Shown here in pieces: positions 33,053 to 40,084 of a DNA stretch of 64,000 bases (position 1 is the first letter of the stretch; every line of letters begins with the position of its first letter). The translations under genes were made by a program, and so were the position numbers. Location of the stretch: assembly GCF_019599145.1 (NCBI RefSeq), contig NZ_CP080647.1, forward strand, positions 4,526,001 to 4,590,000, in the 5' to 3' direction. Source of the DNA: Streptomyces akebiae. Its GTDB lineage: Bacteria; Actinomycetota; Actinomycetes; Streptomycetales; Streptomycetaceae. The notes below the pieces were generated by a model. The model worked only from the letters and a program-made list of their open reading frames with translations, had not been told where the DNA came from and searched no databases.

Positions 33053-33820
33053 GTGAGCCAGCCGGAGATGCAGCCCGAGGGGGGACCCCAGGACGGGCGG
33101 GGTGAGGGGTCCGGGCTGTGGGCGGAGCCGTGGACGGCGGCGACCGGACCGTGGGTCGGGGATCTGGCCGGGCGGCCGTTCCCGCAGGGGGACTGGGGGG
33201 CGCCGGCGGAGCGACTGGAGGAGTTGTACCACTGGGTGGAGCGGGCGGCGCTGGAGACCGCCGCGTGGTATCTCGCGGACCGGGTGTGGAAACGGCTCGC
33301 GGCCCGGGTGCTGCGGATCGGGGCGGCGACCGGGGCGCTCTTCGGGGCCGCGCTGCCGTTGCTCGATCTCACCGGGGCGGTGGGCGGGGTCGCACCCTGG
33401 GGGTATCTCGCGCTGCTGTCCTGTGTGGGGTGCGTGGCGGTGGATCGGTTCTTCGGTGTCACCTCCGGGTGGATGCGGGACGTCGCCACGGCCCAGGCGG
33501 TGCAGCGACGGCTGCAGATGCTGCGGTTCGACTGGGCGTCCGAGAGCGCGCGCGAGGTGCTGGGGCCGGCCGAAGGGACGGCCGGGGAGGCCGCCGAGCG
33601 GTGTCTCGGGGTGCTGCGGCGGTTCTCCGAGGACATCACGGAGTTGGTGCGGGCCGAGACGGCGGACTGGATGCTGGAGTTCCGGACGGGGGCGGCGCCG
33701 TTGGGGATGCGGGCGGGGGGATCCGTCTCGCGACCGGAGGGCGCGATGAACGGGCGGGTGCCGTTGCCGCCGGGGGCTCGCCCGAACATGCCTCGGCAGC
33801 GGCCGCCGGAGGCCCGGTAG
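33053..33820 (+). CDS. SLATT-domain two-helix membrane protein
   Basis: A 255-residue protein. The GTG is 6 nt after AGGGAG. After a polar N-terminus it shows LEELYHWVERAALETAAWYLADRVWKRLAA, then two transmembrane helices (AATGALFGAALPLLDLTGAVGG; GYLALLSCVGCVAVDRFFGV), then a long helical region (ATAQAVQRRLQMLRFDWASESA; FSEDITELVRAETADWMLEFR). This is the layout of SLATT domains, which act as predicted pore-forming effectors in nucleotide-signalling conflict systems; no SMODS or SLOG sensor gene is adjacent. It is convergent with the Ser/Thr kinase. Confidence 0.83.
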   Translation: MSQPEMQPEGGPQDGRGEGSGLWAEPWTAATGPWVGDLAGRPFPQGDWGAPAERLEELYHWVERAALETAAWYLADRVWKRLAARVLRIGAATGALFGAALPLLDLTGAVGGVAPWGYLALLSCVGCVAVDRFFGVTSGWMRDVATAQAVQRRLQMLRFDWASESAREVLGPAEGTAGEAAERCLGVLRRFSEDITELVRAETADWMLEFRTGAAPLGMRAGGSVSRPEGAMNGRVPLPPGARPNMPRQRPPEAR

Positions 33821-33823
33821 GGG

Positions 33824-33895
33824 CCGCGTGCGGGTGGATGGGTGCGGGTGGATGGGTGCGGGTGGATGGGTGCGTTGTCGGGTGCGGGTCCGGTG
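33824..33895. repeat. 14-bp tandem repeat
   Basis: About three copies of GTGCGGGTGGATGG then partial copies, between the SLATT stop and dispersed repeat copy 3. Confidence 0.6.
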
Positions 33896-33896
33896 G

Positions 33897-33957
33897 GGCT
33901 TCTCGCGCAGTTCCCCGCGCCCCTGAGAAGCAGGGGCTGCGCCCCTGCTTCTCAGGC
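33897..33957. repeat. Dispersed hairpin repeat, copy 3 (most perfect)
   Basis: After the head CGCAGTTCCCCGCGCC, a perfect 16-bp stem CCTGAGAAGCAGGGGC / GCCCCTGCTTCTCAGG closes on TGC. It lies between convergent genes and would terminate both. Confidence 0.8.
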
Positions 33958-33975
33958 CCGCAGGCGTCTGGGTCC

Positions 33976-36405
33976 TCAGTCCGCCTTCGTGTACGTCACC
34001 GACCTGCCCGCCGTGTCGACGCGGCGGAGCTGTCCGTCGGGCAGGAGGGTGACGGTGGTGGCGGCGCCGGGGGAACAGGACTCGGCCGGTTCGCCGGTGG
34101 TGACGGTGGAGGGGCCGATCCGGAGCGGACCCTCGTCGTCCGGTTCGTCCGTCAGCGCCGCCTCGAACACGCAGTGGTACGTGCCGCCGCCTTCGAGCGG
34201 ACCGTCCGCCGTGAGCGAGAGCACCGTGTCGCCGACCTCGCCCTGCTGGATGACCAGTTGACGGGTGTCCGAGCCGTCGGAGCCGTCGAGAGTGGCGTTC
34301 CAGGTGCCGAGGAAGTCCTCCGGGATCGTGCCGGCGTCGGGTGACTCGGTGGTCGGGTCCGGCGAGGTCACGGGGTCGGTGGGCTCGTCGGTCGCCGGCC
34401 CCGGAGTCTCGGGCGCGCTCGTCCGCGTACCGCCCTTCGCGTCGTCCTCCTCGCCGCCGTCGCCGCCCTTCTTCATCAACGCGTACACCGAGCCGCCCGC
34501 CCCGAGGGCGACCACCAACGCGACGGCGACCAGCAGCACGGAGGCGCGCCGGCTCCCGCGCTCCGGTTCGGGGGGAACGCCGGGCCCGGGGCCGTAGAGG
34601 GGCTCCGGCCCGTACGGCGGGGTCGCGCCCAGCCCCGCCCCGCCGGCGCCTGAGAACCCCTGGCCGCCCCCGTACGGCCCCTGCCCATACGCCCCGTACG
34701 CCCCGTAAGACGCCTGCGGCCCGCCCTGCGGGTAGCCGTATCCGGGACCAGGGCCGGGGCCGGGGCCGGGGGCCATGCCGGGCTGCTGACCGTGGCCGGG
34801 TGCGGGTCGCTGCCCGTACCCGGCGGCGGGCTGCTGGGTGTACGGCTGGGGGAAGCCGTATCCGCCGGGCGCGGGCCCCGGAGCGTAGCCGCCGGGGCCC
34901 GCGCCCGGCGGCGCGGTCGGCGGAGGGGGCTGTGATCCGGCCGCGCCCACGCTCCGCGTCGGCATCCGGTCCAACGGCTCCCCACCCGGTGCCCCCGGCG
35001 GAGGCGGTACGGCACCCTCGCGCGTGGCGGCGGGGTGGTGCTCGGCAGGAGAGCCGGGGACACCGGGAGGCGTCGTCGGCCCAGGCCTCCCGCCCGCGTC
35101 CGGGGCTCCGGACGCACCGGAGCCGCCGTACGGAGAATGGGGGTCGCCCAGCGGATACACGGGCGGAGCCGACGGCGGCGGCCCCGCGGACCCGGCCGGC
35201 AGCACGGATGTGGACTCGGCCGACGGCGGGCTCTGGGCAGCGGCACCGGCCGCCGAGTTCGCGACGCCGGCCACCGACGGGCTCACCGACGGAGATGCGG
35301 GCGGAGTCGAGGCCGGAGAAGCCGTCGACCGACCACCACCCTCCGGACCTCCCGGCATTTCGGACCCGCGGCCCGGCGCACCCGTGCCGCCCGCTCCCGT
35401 GCCGCCCGCACCCGAGCCGCCCGCAGCCGCCGCCGCTCCCCCCGGGCCCGCCGCCCCACCGGAACCACTCGTCTCCTCCGGATCCTGAGGATCCTCGGTG
35501 TCGAGCAACCGCACCGCGTGCCGCCCCAGTTGGGCCACCAGGGCGCTCGGGAGCCACGGGTCGCGCGAGCGGCCGGCGAAGACCGTGTCCTCGGCGCCGG
35601 TGCGCTGCAGGATCTGGGCCAGCGTGGGGCGGGCGGCGGGGTCCTTGCGCAGGCAGTCGCGGACGATGTCGTACAGGCCCTCCGGCAGCCCCTCCAGATC
35701 CGGTTCCTCCTGCGCGATGCGGAACATCAGGGCGTGGACACCGGAGTTGGCGGCGCCGAACGGCAGGTTGCCGGTGGCCGCGTAGGAGAGGACGGAGCCG
35801 AGGCAGAAGACGTCGCAGGCGGGGGTGATGCGGTCGCCGCGCACCTGTTCGGGCGCCATGAAGCCCGGCGACCCGACGAGCGCGCCGGTGCGCGTCAGCC
35901 CGCCGTCCGTGACGGTCTCCAGCGCCCGCGCGATCCCGAAGTCGATGACGCGCGGCCCGTCGATGGTCACCAGCACGTTGGACGGCTTGAGGTCCCGGTG
36001 GATGAGCCCGGCCGCGTGGATGTCCTCCAGCGCGTGCGCGAGCCCCGCCGCGAGGATCCGTACCGAGCGCTCGGGCAGCGCCCCGTGGTCCCTGCCGACC
36101 ACGGCCTGGAGGGACGGCCCGGCGACGTATCCGGTGGCGACCCACGGAATGCCCGCCTCGGTGTCCGCGTCCAGCACCGGCGCGGTCCAGTACCCGCCCA
36201 CCTGCCGCGCCGCCCGCACCTCCTGCCGGAACCGCGCCCGGAACTCCTCCTGCTCCGCCAGCTCCCGCCGGACCAGCTTGACGGCGACGGTACGGCCGCG
36301 CTCGGACCGGGCCAGGTACACGTTCCCCATCCCGCCGGCCCCCAGCCGCGCGAGCAGCCGGTACGCCCCGATCCGCTGTGGATCCCCGGGCCCGAGCTTC
36401 TCCAT
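33976..36405 (-). CDS. Transmembrane Ser/Thr protein kinase (PknB type)
   Basis: An 809-residue protein. The kinase domain (about 1-280) has GAGGMGNVYLA, the Lys in VAVKLV, HRDLKPSNVL, DFGIARAL and GSPGFMAPEQV. A very long Pro/Gly/Ala-rich cytoplasmic linker follows, then one transmembrane helix (ASVLLVAVALVVALGAGGSVYAL) and an external domain of about 150 residues with two cysteines (GGTYHCVFEA; GEPAESCSPG). ATG 36405 is 9 nt after GGGGGG; an upstream in-frame ATG at 36474 is less likely. It probably senses envelope signals. Confidence 0.94.
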   Translation of the reverse strand: MEKLGPGDPQRIGAYRLLARLGAGGMGNVYLARSERGRTVAVKLVRRELAEQEEFRARFRQEVRAARQVGGYWTAPVLDADTEAGIPWVATGYVAGPSLQAVVGRDHGALPERSVRILAAGLAHALEDIHAAGLIHRDLKPSNVLVTIDGPRVIDFGIARALETVTDGGLTRTGALVGSPGFMAPEQVRGDRITPACDVFCLGSVLSYAATGNLPFGAANSGVHALMFRIAQEEPDLEGLPEGLYDIVRDCLRKDPAARPTLAQILQRTGAEDTVFAGRSRDPWLPSALVAQLGRHAVRLLDTEDPQDPEETSGSGGAAGPGGAAAAAGGSGAGGTGAGGTGAPGRGSEMPGGPEGGGRSTASPASTPPASPSVSPSVAGVANSAAGAAAQSPPSAESTSVLPAGSAGPPPSAPPVYPLGDPHSPYGGSGASGAPDAGGRPGPTTPPGVPGSPAEHHPAATREGAVPPPPGAPGGEPLDRMPTRSVGAAGSQPPPPTAPPGAGPGGYAPGPAPGGYGFPQPYTQQPAAGYGQRPAPGHGQQPGMAPGPGPGPGPGYGYPQGGPQASYGAYGAYGQGPYGGGQGFSGAGGAGLGATPPYGPEPLYGPGPGVPPEPERGSRRASVLLVAVALVVALGAGGSVYALMKKGGDGGEEDDAKGGTRTSAPETPGPATDEPTDPVTSPDPTTESPDAGTIPEDFLGTWNATLDGSDGSDTRQLVIQQGEVGDTVLSLTADGPLEGGGTYHCVFEAALTDEPDDEGPLRIGPSTVTTGEPAESCSPGAATTVTLLPDGQLRRVDTAGRSVTYTKAD

Positions 36406-36447
36406 GGCCACCGTCCCCCCGATTCCCCGTGCCGTCCCCGACGCGTC

Positions 36448-36545
36448 CGTGGACGCGTACGTATCCGTGTACATGTACGTACGGGTACGTCGCCTACGTC
36501 GGCAACCTCATCAACGTCGTCTACGTCGCGTACGTGCGCAACGGA
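36448..36545. promoter_or_regulatory. ACGT-rich leader of the Ser/Thr kinase gene
   Basis: TACGT or ACGT recurs about ten times within 98 bp, including the palindrome GTACATGTAC and TACGTACGGGTACGT. It lies immediately upstream of the kinase start and could be clustered operators. Confidence 0.35.
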
Positions 36546-36588
36546 CCGATCGTAGTGCGGCCGTACGGGGAGGCGGATGGGGCGGTGT

Positions 36589-37056
36589 CTACGGTTCCGT
36601 AACAGCGTCCGGTGGCGTCGCGAGGCCGTCCAGGGCACCCGACAACCGTTCGAGCGCCCGCACGGTCGCCGCGAACTCCTCCTCCCCCAGCGCCTGAGCG
36701 AGGCGGGCGGCCAGGGTCGCGTGCCCCGGGTCGATGCGCTCGATCGCCGCGCGCCCGGCGGGGGTCGGCGTGAGGAGCTTGGCGCGGCGGTGGGCCGGGT
36801 TCGGCACGTACGCGGCGAGCCCCCGGTCGACGAGGAGATCGGCGACCCGCTGGACGCTCTGCCGGGTGATGCCCATGGCCCGGGCGACCCCGGCGACGGG
36901 CAGCGGCTCGGGCAGCACCGCGCCGAGCACCTGCCACCAGGCGGCCGTGAGCCCTGCCGGGCGCGCCAGCTCGTCGGCGACGGAGAGGAACTGGCCGTTG
37001 AGGCGGAAGACGCCGAGGGCGGCGCGGCTGAGGAGGTCCTGCTGCTCGCGGCTCAC
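36589..37056 (-). CDS. MarR-family transcriptional regulator
   Basis: A 155-residue winged-helix regulator. Its body runs LSRAALGVFRLNGQFLSVAD, LTAAWWQVLGAVLPEPLPVAGVARAMGITRQSVQRVADLLVDRGLAAYVPNPAHRRAKLLTPTPAG, with the wing NPAHRRAK typical of the family. The GTG start overlaps the TGA of the upstream PfpI-like gene (GTGA), so the two are co-translated. The operon's promoter carries two matching palindromes at 37665 and 37684, the expected autoregulatory sites. Confidence 0.93.
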   Translation of the reverse strand: MSREQQDLLSRAALGVFRLNGQFLSVADELARPAGLTAAWWQVLGAVLPEPLPVAGVARAMGITRQSVQRVADLLVDRGLAAYVPNPAHRRAKLLTPTPAGRAAIERIDPGHATLAARLAQALGEEEFAATVRALERLSGALDGLATPPDAVTEP

Positions 37057-37664
37057 CTTCCGGCCGCCTCCAGCACGGCGTACGCCTCCGCGTCCGAGTC
37101 GTGGAAGAGGCGGTACCAGGCGTCGAGGACCTCGCCCTCGTAGACACCGAGGAGGCGGAGGACCTCACGGGCGAAGGCGACGGGTTCGGTGGGGCCGGCG
37201 GTGACGAGCAGTCCGGAGCCGTCGGTGACGGCGTCCGTGTCCACGTAGTGCTCACCGCCGCCGTATCCGGTGGCCGCCAGGTAGAAGGGTGCCGCGCTGG
37301 TGTGCTCCCGGTCGTCCAGCAGCCCTTCCCGGGCGAGCCCGGCGGTCGCGCCGCAGATCGCGGCGACGGGCACGCCGGCCGCCAGGAACTCCCGGGCCTT
37401 GCGGGCGAACGGCGCGAGTCCGTCGCCCGCGTCCCACAGGTCCGCGCCGGTGAGGACGAGCAGCGAGCTGTCCTCGGGCCGCAGCTCCCCCAGCTCCTCG
37501 TCCGGCTGGATCCGCACCCCCGCGATCGTCCGCACGGCGGCGGTCCCCGCCCCGACCGTACGGACCTCGTACCCACCCCGGGCGAGCCACGCGGTGGTGT
37601 GTCCCGTCTCCCAGTCGGCGTAGGTGTCGTACACGGCGAGATGAACAGGCTTCCGATTACTCAT
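37053..37664 (-). CDS. DJ-1/PfpI-family protein (type 1 glutamine amidotransferase-like)
   Basis: A 203-residue protein of the DJ-1/PfpI superfamily. It has VHLAVYDTYADWETGH at the N-terminus (family Glu position), SLLVLTGADLW, and the nucleophile Cys in VAAICGATAGLA. Members act as chaperones, glyoxalases, proteases or isocyanide hydratases, and the exact reaction cannot be told. No ribosome site precedes the ATG; a TTGACA and two MarR-type palindromes lie within 35 bp upstream, so the mRNA may be leaderless or very short-leadered. It is the first gene of a coupled pair with MarR. Confidence 0.88.
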   Translation of the reverse strand: MSNRKPVHLAVYDTYADWETGHTTAWLARGGYEVRTVGAGTAAVRTIAGVRIQPDEELGELRPEDSSLLVLTGADLWDAGDGLAPFARKAREFLAAGVPVAAICGATAGLAREGLLDDREHTSAAPFYLAATGYGGGEHYVDTDAVTDGSGLLVTAGPTEPVAFAREVLRLLGVYEGEVLDAWYRLFHDSDAEAYAVLEAAGR

Positions 37665-37697
37665 GACAGTATGCTGGCATTACGACAGTGTGCTGTC
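37665..37697. promoter_or_regulatory. Two adjacent MarR-type operator palindromes
   Basis: GACAGTATGCTGGC (37665-37678) and GACAGTGTGCTGTC (37684-37697) are near-identical dyads 19 bp apart, about two helical turns. They abut the PfpI start codon and overlap TTGACA on the minus strand. They are best read as sites for the co-encoded MarR. Confidence 0.65.
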
Positions 37698-37729
37698 AAT
37701 AGGGTCGGCTTCGACTGCGGCTGGGTGGG

Positions 37730-37790
37730 GGCTGGTCGCGCAGTTCCCCGCGCCCCTGAAAAGCAGGGGCGCGCCCCGTGCTTTCGCCCC
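37730..37790. repeat. Dispersed hairpin repeat, copy 4
   Basis: GCGCAGTTCCCCGCGCCCCTGAAAAGCAGGGGC-type sequence with a shortened right arm (GCCCCGTGCTTT). Unlike copies 1 and 3 it sits between divergent genes. Confidence 0.75.
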
Positions 37791-37875
37791 TTGAGGCGGC
37801 GGGGGCGACACACTGTCGCGCCCACCCGACCGCACGCAGACACAAAGCCGATGTCCCCCGCCCGCACCCCACCCC

Positions 37876-37887
37876 TAGCCTCACCCC
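37876..37887 (+). promoter_or_regulatory. Putative -10 box for a leaderless aminotransferase mRNA
   Basis: TAGCCT (37876-37881) lies 6 nt before the ATG at 37888, and no ribosome site is present. This spacing would place transcription start at the A of ATG. No good -35 is seen. Confidence 0.4.
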
Positions 37888-39243
37888 ATGACCCCTCGCC
37901 CCGACCCCCGGACCGGCGCCCAGGTGAAGGCCACGGACCGCGCGCACGTCTTCCACTCCTGGTCCGCACAGGAACTCATCGACCCCCTCGCCGTCGCCGG
38001 CGCGGAGGGCTCCTACTTCTGGGACTACGAGGGCAACCGCTACCTCGACTTCACCAGTGGCCTCGTCTACACGAACATCGGCTACCAGCACCCGAAGGTC
38101 GTCGCGGCCATCCAGGAGCAGGCCGCGACCATGACGACCTTCGCCCCCGCGTTCGCCGTCGAGGCCCGCTCGGAGGCGGCCCGGCTGATCGCGGAGCGCA
38201 CCCCCGGCGACCTGGACAAGATCTTCTTCACCAACGGCGGCGCCGACGCGGTCGAGCACGCCATCCGCATGGCCCGCCTGCACACCGGCCGCCCCAAGGT
38301 CCTCGCCGCGTACCGCTCGTACCACGGCGGCACCCAGCAGGCCGTGAACCTCACGGGCGACCCCCGCCGCTGGGCCTCCGACACCGGCACGGCGGGCGTC
38401 GTGCACTTCTGGGCGCCGTTCCTCTACCGCACCCGTTTCCACGCGGAGACCCAGGAGCAGGAGTGCGCCCGCGCGCTGGAGCACCTGGAGACGACGATCA
38501 CCTTCGAGGGGCCGTCGACGATCGCCGCGATCATCCTGGAGACCGTCCCGGGCACGGCCGGGATCATGGTGCCGCCGCCGGGCTATCTGGCCGGGGTCCG
38601 GGAGCTGTGCGACAAGTACGGGATCGTGTTCGTCCTCGACGAGGTCATGGCCGGCTTCGGGCGGACGGGCACCTGGTTCGCGGCGGACCTCTTCGACGTC
38701 GTGCCCGACCTGATGACCTTCGCCAAGGGCGTCAACTCCGGTTACGTCCCCCTCGGCGGCGTCGCCATCTCCCCCGCCGTCGCCGAGACCTTCGCCCGCC
38801 GCCCCTACCCCGGCGGTCTCACCTACTCCGGCCACCCGCTGGCCTGCGCCGCCGCCGTGGCGACGATCAACGTCATGGCGGAGGAGGGCGTCGTGACCAA
38901 CGCGGCCGCCCTCGGCTCCTCCCTCGTCGGCCCGGCGCTGCGCGAACTGGCCGAGCGGCACCCCTCGGTGGGCGAGGTGCGCGGCACCGGCATGTTCTGG
39001 GCGCTGGAGCTGGTGCGGAACAAGGAGACCCGCGAACCGCTCGTCCCCTACAACGCGACCGGCGAGGCGAACGCGCCCATGCTCGCCTTCGGCGCCGCCG
39101 CGAAGGCGAACGGCCTGTGGCCCTTCATCAACATGAACCGCACCCACGTGGTGCCCCCGTGCAACATCACCGAGGCCGAGGCCAAGGAGGGCCTCGCCGC
39201 CCTGGACGCGGCCCTGTCCGTGGCGGACGAGCACACCGTGTGA
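37888..39243 (+). CDS. Class III PLP-dependent aminotransferase
   Basis: A 451-residue omega-transaminase-type enzyme. It has YFWDYEGNRYLDFTSG, FFTNGGADAVEHAIRMAR (cofactor phosphate binding), YRSYHGGT, the Asp of VLDEVMAGFGRTG that pairs with the pyridine ring, and the PLP lysine in TFAKGVNSGYVPLG. It moves an amino group between an amine or beta/gamma-amino acid and pyruvate or a keto acid. Candidates include taurine- or beta-alanine-type substrates, not decidable here. The GntR regulator downstream suggests metabolite control. Confidence 0.93.
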   Translation: MTPRPDPRTGAQVKATDRAHVFHSWSAQELIDPLAVAGAEGSYFWDYEGNRYLDFTSGLVYTNIGYQHPKVVAAIQEQAATMTTFAPAFAVEARSEAARLIAERTPGDLDKIFFTNGGADAVEHAIRMARLHTGRPKVLAAYRSYHGGTQQAVNLTGDPRRWASDTGTAGVVHFWAPFLYRTRFHAETQEQECARALEHLETTITFEGPSTIAAIILETVPGTAGIMVPPPGYLAGVRELCDKYGIVFVLDEVMAGFGRTGTWFAADLFDVVPDLMTFAKGVNSGYVPLGGVAISPAVAETFARRPYPGGLTYSGHPLACAAAVATINVMAEEGVVTNAAALGSSLVGPALRELAERHPSVGEVRGTGMFWALELVRNKETREPLVPYNATGEANAPMLAFGAAAKANGLWPFINMNRTHVVPPCNITEAEAKEGLAALDAALSVADEHTV

Positions 39244-39385
39244 GGCCCTGGACGTCGGCGGTGCCGGGCAGAAGGGTGAAAACACCTCCGCGAAAACCGA
39301 ACGCGTAAGGTGACGTGCTCGTAAGAGAACTGAGAGAGCACGCACAGGATGCGTACGCGTACGCGGATGGGGGACCCAGACCACG

Positions 39386-40084
39386 ATGCCCGGCACCGGC
39401 GGCGGCGTTGGCGCCGTGACCCGAAGCACCCTGCGGCAGCAGCTCGCGGACGCGCTCCGTGACGAGGTGCTGGCCGGCAGACTCAAGCCGGGGCAGGAGT
39501 TCACGGTCAAGGAGATCGCCGAGCAGTACGGCGTCTCGGCGACACCCGTGCGCGAGGCCCTGGTGGATCTGTCCGCGCAGGGTCTGCTGGACGCCGTGCA
39601 GCACCGGGGCTTCGAGGTCCACGCCTACTCGGTGGCCGACTACCGGAACATGGTCGAGGCTCGCATCCTGGTCACCGAAGGCATGTTCCGACGGCTCGGC
39701 GACCGCGAGGTCGACCCCCGTACGGCCGCCGCGCTCGCCGGGGTCCGGCGGCGCGGCGAGGAGGCGCGGCGGGCCGCCACCGCCAGCGATCTGGACATCC
39801 TCATCGGCTACGACCTGCGGTTCTGGCGCGAACTGAGCGCCCTGTTCGGCAATCCGTACCTCACCGACTTCCTGCACCGGCTGCGCGTGCAGTCCTGGGT
39901 GTGCGCGGTGCAGTACCTCCGTCAGGAGAGCCACTGCACCAACGATCTCAAGGGCCGCCTGTGGGCCGACCACACCGATCTCGTCGACGCCCTCACCCGC
40001 CGGGACGCGCAGAGCGCGCAGGAGATCATCGCCGGATACGACGAGCAGTCCCTGACGCTTGTGGAACGACTGGCGGACGGATGA
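39386..40084 (+). CDS. GntR-family (FadR/FCD type) transcriptional regulator
   Basis: A 232-residue regulator. The N-terminal winged helix has LRQQLADALRDEVLAGRLKPGQEFTVKEIAEQYGVSATPVREALVDLSAQGLL. The FCD ligand domain follows, with YRNMVEARILVTEGMFRRL, DLRFWRELSALFGNPYLTDFLHRLR and the metal-ligand His in LWADHTDLVDAL. The downstream glycosyltransferase ATG overlaps its TGA (ATGA). It may control the aminotransferase upstream and its coupled partner; effector unknown. Confidence 0.92.
   Translation: MPGTGGGVGAVTRSTLRQQLADALRDEVLAGRLKPGQEFTVKEIAEQYGVSATPVREALVDLSAQGLLDAVQHRGFEVHAYSVADYRNMVEARILVTEGMFRRLGDREVDPRTAAALAGVRRRGEEARRAATASDLDILIGYDLRFWRELSALFGNPYLTDFLHRLRVQSWVCAVQYLRQESHCTNDLKGRLWADHTDLVDALTRRDAQSAQEIIAGYDEQSLTLVERLADG

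Noticed and set aside
31133..36145. A 1670-residue open frame spanning recR, ybaB, the SLATT gene and the kinase
   Set aside because: It is a product of high GC. Each of those genes has clear domains in other frames, and this frame has only Arg/Pro/Gly-rich text.
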